Below, one piece after another: positions 43,834-52,440 of a stretch of DNA of 64,000 nucleotides. The number at the start of each line of letters is the position of its first letter. The stretch's first letter is position 1. Made by a program: the position numbers and the translations under genes. Location: positions 62,001 to 126,000 of the forward strand of contig JAHDVK010000012.1 of NCBI GenBank assembly GCA_023384675.1, read 5' to 3'. Under the pieces are notes generated by a model. The model was not told the DNA's origin. It searched no databases and saw only the letters and a list, made by a program, of their open reading frames with translations. This stretch comes from Bryobacteraceae bacterium. GTDB lineage: Bacteria; Acidobacteriota; Terriglobia; Bryobacterales; Bryobacteraceae.

Positions 43834-44793
43834 TTACCTGCCGTTCAGGTATTTCTTGATATCCGGGCTCAGCACTCGGCGCACCTCCTCGTCGTCCAGG
43901 TCATCCTTGGTGACGACACGCGCGGGCAGGTCGAGGCGTTTCGCGGGCTCGCGGCCGTTCAACTTTTCGTTCAAGGTGCGCACCGCTTCGTAACCTAACT
44001 GGAACGGGTTCTGGACCACCATCGCATCCATCGCACCCGAGCGCAGATCCTCGACCATCGCATCGCTAAAGTCGAATCCGACGAAACGGACCTTGCCCGC
44101 CCGTTCGCGCGACTTCAGCGCGAGAGAGATCCCAGCCGAGGCCGGTTCGGTGGAGGCGAAAAATCCCTGCAGCCCAGCATGCGCGGCAAGCATGTTTTCG
44201 GCTGCCGCCCGTGCCTTTGCGCGGTCGCCCATGGCGAATTGCTCGGCCACAATGCGGATCTCAGGGTAGTCCGCCGCCAGCAAATCGCGGAAGCCGCGTT
44301 CGCGGTCCATGGTGGACTGGCTGCCCGGCGCGTGCATTACCACCGCCACGCTTCCCTTGCCGCCGAGCAGTTCCCCGAGTTTCTTCGCGCCCAGGCGCCC
44401 CGCTTCATAATTGTCCGTGGCGACGAACGTGATGTAGTTCTCCGAATCGAGACCCGAGTCGAAGATGGCGACCGGGATGCCCGCACTCATGGCCCGGTCC
44501 ACCGAACCCACCAGCGCCTTGCGGTCGCTGGCGGCCAGGGCGATGCCGTCCACGCGCTGCGCCACCATCGAATCCACGATCTGGATCTGGCGGCTGAACT
44601 CAGTCTCGGTGGGCGCCCCGTTCCAGAGAATCTCCACATCGAACTCCTGCCCGGCGGCGAGCGCGCCAGCCTGCACGGAGACCCAGAAGATGTGCGCTGT
44701 GGACTTGGGAATCACCGCGATGCGCCGCCGCCCGCTCTTGCGGCACGCCGCGGCGCTGAACGCGGCCATCGCAAGCCAGTCCCGGCGTCTCAT
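43834..44793 (-). CDS. Sugar ABC transporter periplasmic-binding protein (ribose type), probable lipoprotein
   Basis: The start at 44793 overlaps the SDR stop by 4 nt and gives 319 residues. The signal RRRDWLAMAAFSAAAC has a twin-arginine start and a lipobox cysteine. The body is a type 1 periplasmic-binding fold: IAVIPKSTAHIFWVSVQAGA, QRVDGIALAASDRKALVG, GIPVAIFDSGLDSENYITFV, TDNYEAGRLGAKKLGELLGG, GFDFSDAMVEDLRSGAMDAM. No permease or ATPase genes are adjacent, so it may feed a distant importer or act as a sensor. Ligand unknown, likely a pentose or related sugar. Confidence 0.85.
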   Translation of the reverse strand: MRRRDWLAMAAFSAAACRKSGRRRIAVIPKSTAHIFWVSVQAGALAAGQEFDVEILWNGAPTETEFSRQIQIVDSMVAQRVDGIALAASDRKALVGSVDRAMSAGIPVAIFDSGLDSENYITFVATDNYEAGRLGAKKLGELLGGKGSVAVVMHAPGSQSTMDRERGFRDLLAADYPEIRIVAEQFAMGDRAKARAAAENMLAAHAGLQGFFASTEPASAGISLALKSRERAGKVRFVGFDFSDAMVEDLRSGAMDAMVVQNPFQLGYEAVRTLNEKLNGREPAKRLDLPARVVTKDDLDDEEVRRVLSPDIKKYLNGR

Positions 44794-45545
44794 TGCGCCA
44801 GCCAGCCTCCGTCGATCACGATATCGGTTCCGGTGATGAATCCCGCCTGCTCGCCGCAAAGGTAAACCGCGAGCGCGCCGATGTCCTCCACGCGGCCCCA
44901 CCGGTGCACCGGAATCCGCTCCAGGAACTGCGCGTTCTTTACCGGATCGTTCATCAGCGCCGTGTTCATCTCCGTGGCGAACGGCCCGGGGCTGATGCCC
45001 ACAACCGTGATCCCATCCGCCGCAAGTTCCAGCGCGAGGGCGCGAGTAAAGCCGAGGAGCCCCGCCTTGGTGGCGGAATACGCGGTGCGCTCGGGCAGCG
45101 AAACGTGGCTCATGATCGACGTGAGATTCAGGATGCGGCCGTAGCCCGTCCCCTTCATGTGCGGCACGAACGAGCGGCACATGAGAAAAACGCTGGTGAG
45201 GTTCGCATCGATGACGCCGCGCCACTCATCCAGCGTGAATTCGGTGACCGGCTTGCGCAGGTTTACGCCGGCATTGTTGATGAGGATCTGTACCGGGCCC
45301 ACGCTATCGCGCACCTGCTGCTCAAGCGCGAGCACTTGCGGCTCCTCGGTCAGATCGGCGCTGAAAACATGCGCCTCACCCCCAGCTCCGCGAATGATCG
45401 CCGCGGTTTCGTCGAGCTTTGCCCGGTCGCGGGCCACCAGCGCCACGCGGACCCCCTCGCGCGCCAGTGCGACGGCCATCGCCTTGCCTAGCCCGCGGCT
45501 CCCACCAGTCACCAGCGCGACCTTCCCGCTCAAAAACTCACTCAT
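44790..45545 (-). CDS. Short-chain dehydrogenase/reductase
   Basis: The 251-residue classical SDR has the TGGSRGLGKA cofactor loop (residues 14-23), NNAGVNLRKPV (NAG motif), the catalytic tyrosine/lysine YSATKAGLLGFTRALALEL and Ser in LTSIMSHVSLPERTAYS. The C-terminal GFITGTDIVIDGGWLAQ is typical of FabG or sugar-dehydrogenase members. The Arg after TGGS suggests NADP(H). The substrate is unknown; the coupled sugar-binding protein hints at sugar metabolism. Confidence 0.9.
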   Translation of the reverse strand: MSEFLSGKVALVTGGSRGLGKAMAVALAREGVRVALVARDRAKLDETAAIIRGAGGEAHVFSADLTEEPQVLALEQQVRDSVGPVQILINNAGVNLRKPVTEFTLDEWRGVIDANLTSVFLMCRSFVPHMKGTGYGRILNLTSIMSHVSLPERTAYSATKAGLLGFTRALALELAADGITVVGISPGPFATEMNTALMNDPVKNAQFLERIPVHRWGRVEDIGALAVYLCGEQAGFITGTDIVIDGGWLAQ

Positions 45546-46023
45546 CCGTTTCGGTCTCCTTGTCTGTCATTCCCCGGGCCGCGGCGGAGGCGCCCGCCAG
45601 CCGCGCCGCTTCCCGAATCCGCTTTGCGGTGCGTCCCGGGCGGTCGATCTCACCAGTCACAATGCGCTCACCTGGCCCCTCGCCGTCGATTATCACCGTA
45701 CCCACCCCGTATAAGCGTTGAGCGAAACTGCGCTCCACTGTGACGGCGGCCACGCGGCTCAACGGGATCTCGCGCTTACTTTTCCGAATGAGGCCGAACT
45801 CGCCCCGCACCAAGCCCTCGCTCACCCTCAGCACCATCCGCCTGGCATCCAGCCAGCCAGCCAGGGGCCCCGCAAATGGCAGCAGCGCCACCAGCAGAAC
45901 CCACCAGGCCAAACTCTCGCTGTTGCGCAGGTAAAAATAAACGATCACCAGCGCCAGCACCACCGCCAGCACCAGGCTCATAATCATTCGCCGCCGCGAC
46001 GGGCGGATCAACAGCTCTTCCAT
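45538..46023 (-). CDS. Membrane protein with bacterial PH-like domain
   Basis: The 161-residue protein has two N-terminal spans (IMSLVLAVVLALVIVYFYL, LAWWVLLVALLPFAGPLAG) followed by a bPH2/YdbT-like beta domain (RMVLRVSEGLVRGEFGLI, KSKREIPLSRVAAVTVERSF, GVGTVIIDGEGPGERIVTG). The C-terminal region is basic and then acidic. Its 3' end overlaps the SDR gene start by 8 nt. The function is unknown. Confidence 0.72.
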   Translation of the reverse strand: MEELLIRPSRRRMIMSLVLAVVLALVIVYFYLRNSESLAWWVLLVALLPFAGPLAGWLDARRMVLRVSEGLVRGEFGLIRKSKREIPLSRVAAVTVERSFAQRLYGVGTVIIDGEGPGERIVTGEIDRPGRTAKRIREAARLAGASAAARGMTDKETETDE

Positions 46024-46094
46024 AGCACTTGCTTCCAGACTCGCCTATTGTATAGCACCCCTCATTTTGACTAACCTCAACTCAGGAGGGATTG

Positions 46095-47240
46095 ATGTCC
46101 ATCAAGAAAATATCAATTTGGATTCTCGGCGCTTTGCTGGCCATGCCGGCGCTCGCCGACTTCAGCTACCAGGAGACGACGCGCATCACCGGAGGCTCGC
46201 TCACCCGCATGATGAAGATGGTGCCCGGCGGGGGTAAAGCGATGGAGCCGCAGACCAGCCATGTCTACCTGAAGGGCAACAAGCTCGCCAACGTCAGCCA
46301 GGACTCGATCAACATCATCGACCTGGACGCCGAAACCGTTACCGACGTGGATCTCAAGAAGCAGACCTACGCCGTGATCACCTTCCAGGAGATGGCCCAG
46401 GCGCTCGAAGCGGCCAAACAGAAGATGGAGGCGGAGCTGCGCAAGCAAAAGAAGAATCAGCAGGCCGACGTGAACATGAGCTTCAGCGTGAAAGTCAATG
46501 AAACCGGCCAGCGCAAGCGCATCAGCGGCTACGACACCAAAGAGATGGAAATGCTGCTCGAGATGCAGATGGCCGATCAGCAGAGCGCCGCTGCCGGTTC
46601 GATGCAGTTCGACGTCAGCATGTGGATGGCGCCCGACATCGACGGCTACGATCAGGTGCGCCAATTCTACATGCGCATGGCGCAAAAAATGGACTGGCAC
46701 CCGCGCATGTCCAGCCTCGCCGGTGTAATGAATATGCAGCCGGGCATGGGCCAGGGCATGGCGGAAATGATGAAAGAGATGCAGAAGATCGAGGGCGTAC
46801 CGGTGCTTTCGGTGACTTCAATGCGCGGGGGCGCTATGGGCGACATGCCGGACCTGTCCGAGGCGATGCGCGGCTCCGGCGGCAACCGCGGCCAGCAGCG
46901 CGACCTGGGAGACGAGGCGGCCGACGAAGCCCGCCGGACCGCCTCGAATGAAGCCGCCCGGTCCGCGTCCCGCTCAACCGGAGGCCGCTTCGGCCGCCTC
47001 GCCGGCTCCGCCACCTCCGGCGCATTGGGCGGTCTCGGACGCCGCAAGAAGGCCGAACCCGAGCCAAAACCCGAACCGCAACCCGCTCCCCAGGCGCAAG
47101 CCAGCGGCAAGCCCGGCGCCTTCATGGAGATGACCAGCGAAAGCTCGAACTTCTCCACCGCGCCGGTGGACGCTGCCAAACTCAGCGTGCCCGCGGGCTT
47201 CAAGCAAGTCGAGCACGAAATGAAAAAGCTCCTGAAATAG
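46095..47240 (+). CDS. Met-rich secreted protein of unknown function (DUF4412-like)
   Basis: AGGAGG at 46084-46089 is 5 nt from the ATG at 46095, so this start is preferred over the in-frame TTG at 46092; the product has 381 residues. A signal peptide ends near MPALADFS. The N-terminal half looks like DUF4412 (YQETTRITGGSLTRMMKMVP, HVYLKGNKLANVSQDS, INIIDLDAETVTDVDLKKQT, YAVITFQEM). The central part is unusually rich in methionine (MNMQPGMGQGMAEMMKEMQK). The last third is low-complexity Arg/Gly/Ala, then Pro/Glu-rich, ending in FKQVEHEMKKLLK. No enzymatic motif is visible. Confidence 0.7.
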   Translation: MSIKKISIWILGALLAMPALADFSYQETTRITGGSLTRMMKMVPGGGKAMEPQTSHVYLKGNKLANVSQDSINIIDLDAETVTDVDLKKQTYAVITFQEMAQALEAAKQKMEAELRKQKKNQQADVNMSFSVKVNETGQRKRISGYDTKEMEMLLEMQMADQQSAAAGSMQFDVSMWMAPDIDGYDQVRQFYMRMAQKMDWHPRMSSLAGVMNMQPGMGQGMAEMMKEMQKIEGVPVLSVTSMRGGAMGDMPDLSEAMRGSGGNRGQQRDLGDEAADEARRTASNEAARSASRSTGGRFGRLAGSATSGALGGLGRRKKAEPEPKPEPQPAPQAQASGKPGAFMEMTSESSNFSTAPVDAAKLSVPAGFKQVEHEMKKLLK

Positions 47241-47251
47241 CTTCTCCAAAA

Positions 47252-47293
47252 CGCGAAACGGCCGCGGAACCCGTTGGCTCCGCGGCTGTTTCT
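47252..47293. terminator. Bidirectional intrinsic terminator between the Met-rich gene and rpsU
   Basis: GCCGCGGA (47261-47268) pairs perfectly with TCCGCGGC (47279-47286) around a 10-nt loop. On the plus strand TGTTTCTCT follows, and on the minus strand CGTTTCGCGTTTT follows, so the hairpin can terminate both converging transcripts. Confidence 0.7.
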
Positions 47294-47309
47294 CTATCCT
47301 GACGAATCC

Positions 47310-47507
47310 CTAGTCCATGTCGCGGGAACGTTTCTTCCGGTTCCGCTTGCGGGCCAAAGCCTGCTTCACCCGCTTCTTTTCGCCGGGCTTCATGTAGTAG
47401 GAATGTTTCTTGATCTCCTTGATGATGTCCTCCTGCTGCACTTTGCGCTTAAACCGGCGCAATGCGCTTTCCAGAGTCTCACCGTCCTGGATATAAACTT
47501 CCGCCAT
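47310..47507 (-). CDS. rpsU: 30S ribosomal protein S21
   Basis: The 65-residue basic protein matches bS21: an N-terminal acidic MAEVYIQDGETLESALRRFK, then the helical VQQEDIIKEIKKHSYYMKPG and a Lys/Arg-rich C-terminus (RVKQALARKRNRKKRSRDMD). A strong GGAAGGAGG site lies upstream. It sits in the 30S platform and helps mRNA binding at initiation. It is a stand-alone gene. Confidence 0.97.
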   Translation of the reverse strand: MAEVYIQDGETLESALRRFKRKVQQEDIIKEIKKHSYYMKPGEKKRVKQALARKRNRKKRSRDMD

Positions 47508-47557
47508 TTCCTACTCACCTCCTTCCGGCGTAAACTTTGCGTATCGACGCATTTGTT

Positions 47558-48163
47558 ATGATAACCCACCGCGCCCTCATTCTGCTGTTCAACGGAGTGC
47601 AAATCATCGATTTCGCTGGTCCATATGAGGTGCTGGGCCAGGCCCGCGATCCCGCCGGGGAGCCGCTTCTCGCCATCGCCACCACCTCACCCGGCGGTAC
47701 GCCCATCACCGCCGCCATGGGGCTGCGCGTAACGCCGGACCATGCGCTAGAGGCCGCTCCCGCCGCCCATCTTCTGGTCATCCCTGGCGGCGATCTCGCA
47801 CCGTACTTCGACAATTCAGCCCTGCTCGACTGGATCCGCCGGCGATCCGCGCAAGCCGCCATCACGCTCTCCGTATGCAACGGTGCCCTGCTCCTGGCCC
47901 GCGCCGGCCTGCTTGACGGCCTCGCCGCCACGACCTGGAAACCCTCGTTGCCGGATCTCGCCCGCCTCGCACCACGCTCGCTAATGGTCGAAGCACGCTA
48001 CGTTGACAGTGGCAGGATTGTCACCTCGGCAGGCCTTTCTGCCGGTCTTGACGCAACCCTTCACTGCGTTGCGAGGTTATGCGGTATGACGGTGGCCGAA
48101 GCGGCTGCGGAGCGTTTGGAATACCGTTGGCGGCGCGAGGACCGGGCCGATTCCCAGCCTTAG
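47558..48163 (+). CDS. DJ-1/PfpI-family protein (GlxA-like N-domain)
   Basis: With the ATG at 47558 the product has 201 residues (a TTG at 47537 is in frame). It has the class I amidotransferase-like fold: ALILLFNGVQIIDFAGPYEV, HLLVIPGGDLAPY, nucleophile elbow ITLSVCNGALLLARAGLLDG (Cys107), ARYVDSGRIVTSAGLSAGLD. This is the sensory or enzymatic domain of GlxA regulators, but no AraC-type HTH follows, so it is a stand-alone form such as an isonitrile-hydratase-like or general DJ-1 protein. The stop overlaps the converging gene by 4 nt. Confidence 0.85.
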   Translation: MITHRALILLFNGVQIIDFAGPYEVLGQARDPAGEPLLAIATTSPGGTPITAAMGLRVTPDHALEAAPAAHLLVIPGGDLAPYFDNSALLDWIRRRSAQAAITLSVCNGALLLARAGLLDGLAATTWKPSLPDLARLAPRSLMVEARYVDSGRIVTSAGLSAGLDATLHCVARLCGMTVAEAAAERLEYRWRREDRADSQP

Positions 48164-49068
48164 TCCTTCCTGCCGGGGCTAAGCTTCTGCAATTGGGCTT
48201 CCGTGAACTTGGCGGCAAACTGCACACGCTCACCTTCAGCCGTCAGTTTGACGCTGTCGGCAAGTTGGGCCATGTCGCCCGTCTCTTCCCTGCCCGCACT
48301 CATCCGCAGCAGCGGAAGCATGAGATTGATTACGCCCGTCAGCGCCCTGGCGTCGAACGCCGACCGCATCGCCAGTTCTCCCTCCAGGTCGATAGTGGCG
48401 CCGAAGCGCATCGCGACATTGGCTTCCCTGATCGCATCAAGAACCAGGCCCGCCGGGATCAGCCCCCCGCCGCCCCGGCCCATCGATTCCAGCGGCGCCA
48501 GCGAAACAAACCAGGCATCGCTTTTCCTGCTCCAGCGGGCGACCCGTACCGCTAGCGCTTCCCCGAGCATGGATCCTCGTCCGGCGCGTCGCTCCACCGC
48601 CTGCCGCACCAGTGTTTCGGCCCCAAAGAGGGCCACCGAACTGTCCAGAAACGCAAAGGAATACAGCGCCGCTTCGTCACGTCCTCTCCAGATCTCTACC
48701 CCGCTGTGGGTCGACTTTTCCCCGCCATGCGATTCCAGAAAACCTGCAATTCTCGGCGCGTCGAACCTCCCTCGGGCAATCAGCAAAGTAGCGTTCTCCT
48801 CGCCGCGTCCCACTGAGCCGAGCAGTACTTCGCGAAGATCCCGCTGCGGATCAAACCCGGAGGATTGAATCAGTTTCCCGAATTGGTCGTCCTCTTCCTT
48901 CAATTCCTGCAAGATTCTCTGGCCGAAGGCGGATTTCCCGGCCCGCCGCACATCAATGCCGGCGGCAAGCAGGGCGTCCGAGGGAAGCAACCTGAGCAGG
49001 GCTTCGTCTGCCGCAGGCGCCATGATGGCCAGACTGACAAAGGCGGCAATGGTGGTGTGCCAGGGCAT
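48160..49068 (-). CDS. Hypothetical secreted protein
   Basis: The 302-residue product has a probable signal peptide (TTIAAFVSLAIMAPAADEA). The mature part alternates strands and helices (LLPSDALLAAGIDVRRAGKS, ATLLIARGRFDAPRIAGFLE, SVALFGAETLVRQAVERRAG, SDAWFVSLAPLESMGRG, VQFAAKFTEAQLQKLSPGRK), a layout seen in uncharacterised periplasmic proteins that resemble DUF3352. No catalytic motif is evident. It follows ribBA by 11 nt on the same strand and may be co-transcribed, though no shared function is obvious. Confidence 0.6.
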   Translation of the reverse strand: MPWHTTIAAFVSLAIMAPAADEALLRLLPSDALLAAGIDVRRAGKSAFGQRILQELKEEDDQFGKLIQSSGFDPQRDLREVLLGSVGRGEENATLLIARGRFDAPRIAGFLESHGGEKSTHSGVEIWRGRDEAALYSFAFLDSSVALFGAETLVRQAVERRAGRGSMLGEALAVRVARWSRKSDAWFVSLAPLESMGRGGGGLIPAGLVLDAIREANVAMRFGATIDLEGELAMRSAFDARALTGVINLMLPLLRMSAGREETGDMAQLADSVKLTAEGERVQFAAKFTEAQLQKLSPGRKD

Positions 49069-49079
49069 TCGTGTTTCGG

Positions 49080-50216
49080 TTAAGTCAGAGGAAGCTGCTC
49101 GACAATCTCAATGCCAAAGCCTTCCAGTCCCACGATTTTGCGGGGATGATTGGTCAGGAGCCGGATGCGCTGAAGCCCCAGATCAGATAATATTTGCGCC
49201 CCGAGTCCGCTTTCGTGTTGCAGCAGCTTTTGGCCGGCCGGCGAGGCGTAGTGCATATGCTCCTTATTGTGGGAGATAAGCCGTGGTAACTGGCCAAGCT
49301 CGGCTGGGGCCACTTGCCGGATGCCCTGGCCGGTCTGATGCAGATAGACCACCACGCCGGCGCCTTGCTCCACGATGATCTCCATCGACCGGCGCAGCGT
49401 GCGCCGGCAATCGCATTCGGCGCTGCCAAACACGTCGCCATAGGTGCAGCGCGCATGCATGCGCACCAGCGCGCGGTCAAGCCCCTCCGCTTCGCCGAAG
49501 ACCAGCGCGAGGTGCGACTCTGGATCGATGCTGCTCGCATAGCTGATCGTACGGAACTGGCCCAGGTCATTGATAAGCACGCCTTCGGCCGAACGCCGGA
49601 TGATACGTTCGTGCTCCATGCGGTAACGGATCAGATCGGCAACCGAGATCAGCTTCAAGCTGTGCCTGGCGCAGAACTCCTCGAGGTGCGGGACGCGCGC
49701 CATGGAGCCGTCCTCGTTCATGATTTCGCAGATCACACCACCGGGGCGGAATCCGGCAAGACGGGCCAAGTCCACCGCCGCTTCCGTCTGGCCCGAACGG
49801 ACCAGCACACCGCCCTCGCGAGCGCGGAGGGGGAACATGTGGCCGGGTTTTGCCAGGTCCGAAGGCCGGGCGTCGGGACGCATCGCCACGCGAATGGTGT
49901 GGGCGCGGTCGGCCGCGGAGATGCCGGTGGAGACGCCGCTCGCTGCATCGATTGCTTCACAGAATGCGGTGCCGAACTGCGAGGTGTTGTAGTCGGTCAT
50001 CATCCGCAACTGGAGTTGGTCGCAGATCTCAGGAGCAAGCGCAAGGCAAATGAGGCCGCGCCCATGCACCGCCATGAAGTTGATGATTTCGGGCGTAATG
50101 GCCTCGGCGGCGACGGTCAGGTCGCCCTCGTTCTCTCGATCTTCGTCGTCAACAACAACCAGCATCCGGCCTGCGCGGATCTCCTCGATCGCTTCCGGAA
50201 TTGTCGCAAATGCCAT
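49080..50216 (-). CDS. ribB: 3,4-dihydroxy-2-butanone 4-phosphate synthase with degenerate GTP cyclohydrolase II-like domain (RibBX-like)
   Basis: Residues 1-205 form a RibB domain with DDEDRENEGD (23-32) and the TDYNTSQFGTAF loop, making a C4 riboflavin precursor from ribulose 5-phosphate. Residue 143 is Gln in GQTEA where many RibBs have GHTEA. Residues 215-378 align to GTP cyclohydrolase II. The zinc cysteines are kept (Cys257, Cys268, Cys270). The RQEGRGIG loop reads HQTGQGIR (293-300), and the region carrying the catalytic RDY segment reads HES (334-336). The 378-residue length is shorter than typical bifunctional RibBA (about 400). The second half is therefore probably inactive as a cyclohydrolase, like the RibBX proteins known in Proteobacteria. 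A separate ribA would be needed elsewhere. Confidence 0.85.
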   Translation of the reverse strand: MAFATIPEAIEEIRAGRMLVVVDDEDRENEGDLTVAAEAITPEIINFMAVHGRGLICLALAPEICDQLQLRMMTDYNTSQFGTAFCEAIDAASGVSTGISAADRAHTIRVAMRPDARPSDLAKPGHMFPLRAREGGVLVRSGQTEAAVDLARLAGFRPGGVICEIMNEDGSMARVPHLEEFCARHSLKLISVADLIRYRMEHERIIRRSAEGVLINDLGQFRTISYASSIDPESHLALVFGEAEGLDRALVRMHARCTYGDVFGSAECDCRRTLRRSMEIIVEQGAGVVVYLHQTGQGIRQVAPAELGQLPRLISHNKEHMHYASPAGQKLLQHESGLGAQILSDLGLQRIRLLTNHPRKIVGLEGFGIEIVEQLPLT

Positions 50217-50320
50217 AGCGTGTCCTATTCCTGATTATGCGTGCAAGAGAGCACGTGTGCAGCGCTCTCCTGTCACTCCGGCCTGTGCTATCATCGCTGT
50301 GGACTCACCCGAAATGCCGC

Positions 50321-50413
<93 letters not shown>

Positions 50414-50634
50414 GTTCAATCGCTTACGGACGAATTCGTGCCTGCCACAATCGTCGGCTTCGGCTCCGAAAGCGACCCGTTCTCTGCGAACTGCAAACAC
50501 ATCCTCGAATCTTCAGCTCAGCAGGAAAGTCATCCAAGAGCACACTCCGCGAAGTTTGCACTGCTCGATTATCGTAAGGAACTGTTCGCCTCGCCGGCGG
50601 CCAGGGGTGTCTTCAGCTCGGGCAGCGGACCTCT

Positions 50635-51858
50635 CTAACGGGATTCGTATGGTCCGTGTACGGCCTTGACCTTGAAGGATTCTGTTGAGTCGTCGAGGAT
50701 GATGACGCAGTAAGTATCACCGCCGGGATCGACACGGACCAGGATGTGGCCCTGGTCGCTTTTGAGCCGGGAGAGGGAGTCGCCGAGCACCACCCTGGTC
50801 ACCTCCATGATGTTGGTGGCAAAGACATCGCGCGGGCCGGGGTAGAGCCGGGTGGAGAACAGGCGGCTGAGCACGCGCTGGCCCGGGTGGGTGGGCGAGT
50901 AGACGGACATGATGTGGACGCGGGGCCGCAGAGTCTGGACGAAGAAGGCATTGGCGGAGTCGTGGAAGCCGTCGTGGTTGAGGACGTGAACATCAACGGG
51001 GCCGGTGACGCGGGCCACGGGGGTTTCGACGTCGTGCCACTCGGGGCTGCCTTCGTTGGGGCCGCCGATGATGTCTCCGCCGTTGAAGTAGTCGAATCGG
51101 CCGTACCGGAGCCGGAATGCGATGCTGCACATATTTTCGCTGGGCCAGTCAGACTTGGCCAGACCGGCGAGATCGGGGAAGTGACCGCGGGTTTCGGAAC
51201 CTTCGCCTGTCCAGATCGCGCCGTTCGCGGCGAGATTGCGGATCTCGAAGTTGGGGTATTTGGCCGGTTCGCGGCGGAGGACGATCTGATCGCGGCGGCC
51301 GGGCTGGAAGCGTTCCACGCGCATGCCGGAGAGCTCCATGCGCGCCATGATGAAGTCACGGTAGTTGGCCATCATCTCGCTGGTGGAGGGCGCGGGGCAG
51401 TGGTAATTGGGCCAGCCGCGGTCGAGCAGCAGTCGAAAGGGGACCCGGTCACCGGCCTGGGTGATGCCGGTCAGCTTGTACCGGCCGGTGGCTGAGGCGG
51501 GCGTTCGCTCGTCGATCTCGCCCATGTGGTCACCATGGAAGTGGGTGAGCAGGGCGTAGTCGAGGTGTTCTGCGGGGATGGCCCTCAGCATGTGGCTGGC
51601 GTAGCGGGCGATCCACTCGCCGGGCGGGCGGGAGTCGTCGGGCTTGGGCGGCGTGATCCGGGGCGGGGGCCGCAGGGTTTCGCCGGCATCGACCAGCATC
51701 GAGGTGCCGTCGGGGAAGATGAGCAGGGCCGAGTCGCCCTTGCCGGTGTTGATGTGGTGGATGTCAAGGAAGCCGGGCGTCCAAGGCGGGAGCGCCTCGC
51801 CGATGGTCTGGCCAAAGGCCAGCGGAAGTGCAAGGAACAAGGTCAGGGCCAGCCGCAC
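50635..51858 (-). CDS. Secreted metallo-beta-lactamase-fold hydrolase
   Basis: The GTG at 51858 is preceded by GGAGGAG at 7 nt, which fixes the start over a much longer in-frame ATG with no ribosome site; the product has 407 residues. A signal peptide (RLALTLFLALPLAFGQ) is followed by the MBL fold: IHHINTGKGDSALLIFPDG, SMLVDAGE, the metal motif THFHGDHMGEID (His106, His108, Asp110, His111), GDIIGGPNEG and VLNHDGFHDS. The layout is like the ComEC C-terminal lactamase_B domain but exported and alone. The substrate is unknown. The C-terminus has a separate beta region (YCVIILDDSTESFKVK). Confidence 0.82.
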   Translation of the reverse strand: MRLALTLFLALPLAFGQTIGEALPPWTPGFLDIHHINTGKGDSALLIFPDGTSMLVDAGETLRPPPRITPPKPDDSRPPGEWIARYASHMLRAIPAEHLDYALLTHFHGDHMGEIDERTPASATGRYKLTGITQAGDRVPFRLLLDRGWPNYHCPAPSTSEMMANYRDFIMARMELSGMRVERFQPGRRDQIVLRREPAKYPNFEIRNLAANGAIWTGEGSETRGHFPDLAGLAKSDWPSENMCSIAFRLRYGRFDYFNGGDIIGGPNEGSPEWHDVETPVARVTGPVDVHVLNHDGFHDSANAFFVQTLRPRVHIMSVYSPTHPGQRVLSRLFSTRLYPGPRDVFATNIMEVTRVVLGDSLSRLKSDQGHILVRVDPGGDTYCVIILDDSTESFKVKAVHGPYESR

Positions 51859-51877
51859 GTCAGGTCTCCTCCCGGCA

Positions 51878-52066
51878 TCATACAGCCATAGCGGTGAGCG
51901 CCCGGTCGAGTTCGGCGGGGGTGCCGGTCTTAAAGACCTCGATGCGGACATCGAGGAGCCGGACGCGGCGCCAGTGGCGCTCGCCCTGGGCATAGGCGAG
52001 AGTGGCGACGTGAAAGGCCGGCGCACCCGCAGACAGCAGCGGGCGGATGTGGTTGTTGGTGCCATC
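51878..52066 (-). pseudogene. Orphan C-terminal coding remnant, family unknown
   Basis: Between an in-frame TGA (52069-52067) and a TGA stop (51880-51878) lies a 62-codon frame without a start codon. It reads like real protein (HIRPLLSAGAPAFHVATLAY, GERHWRRVRLLDVRIEVFK, TPAELDRALTAMAV). It lies just upstream of the MBL gene's ribosome site. I do not recognise the family. It may be the end of a gene that lost its 5' part. Confidence 0.35.
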
Positions 52067-52440
52067 TCAGCTCGGCAGTCTCGAGCACATCTCTTTCCGT
52101 CAACAGACCTTTACACCTCCCTCGGTCCGAGGGGGCATTCGGCCTCAACCCCTTGCAAGAGTTGGGAAGTCTCCTGTCGGCACAAGGTGGATCTTTGCCC
52201 GGGAGTTGCACTGGTGCGTCCGCATCTCTTCATGCTCGCCGGATCTTAGCCGAGGCGCCAGCCAGCGGCATTTGCAATGTGTGCGAAGGCGTGCCGCCCG
52301 CCTGACCATTCCATAAGACCGGCAGAATCGAATAGATTTCAGAACAACATCATCCGGCATATCGGACCGAAACCTCTTTTATTTCAGGATCAGTCTGCCT
52401 ATACTGGAATTGCTCAGGCAGGGCCGCCAAGGAGGCAGTT
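52067..52440. other. Non-coding gap upstream of the hydrogenase/signalling operon
   Basis: No supported gene is seen in these 374 nt. AAGGAGG at 52429-52435 is a strong ribosome site for the first receiver gene. TATACT at 52400-52405 is a possible -10 box; the sequence 17 nt upstream (TTTTAT) is a poor -35. A regulator site for the downstream operon would be expected here, but no clear inverted repeat stands out. Confidence 0.4.

Noticed and set aside
50217-50320. FMN riboswitch upstream of the ribB gene
   Set aside because: The roughly 100-nt leader is too short and lacks the conserved RFN-element blocks.
50438-50638. 66-codon plus-strand frame after the tRNA
   Set aside because: GTG start without a ribosome site, no family features, ends against the MBL gene.
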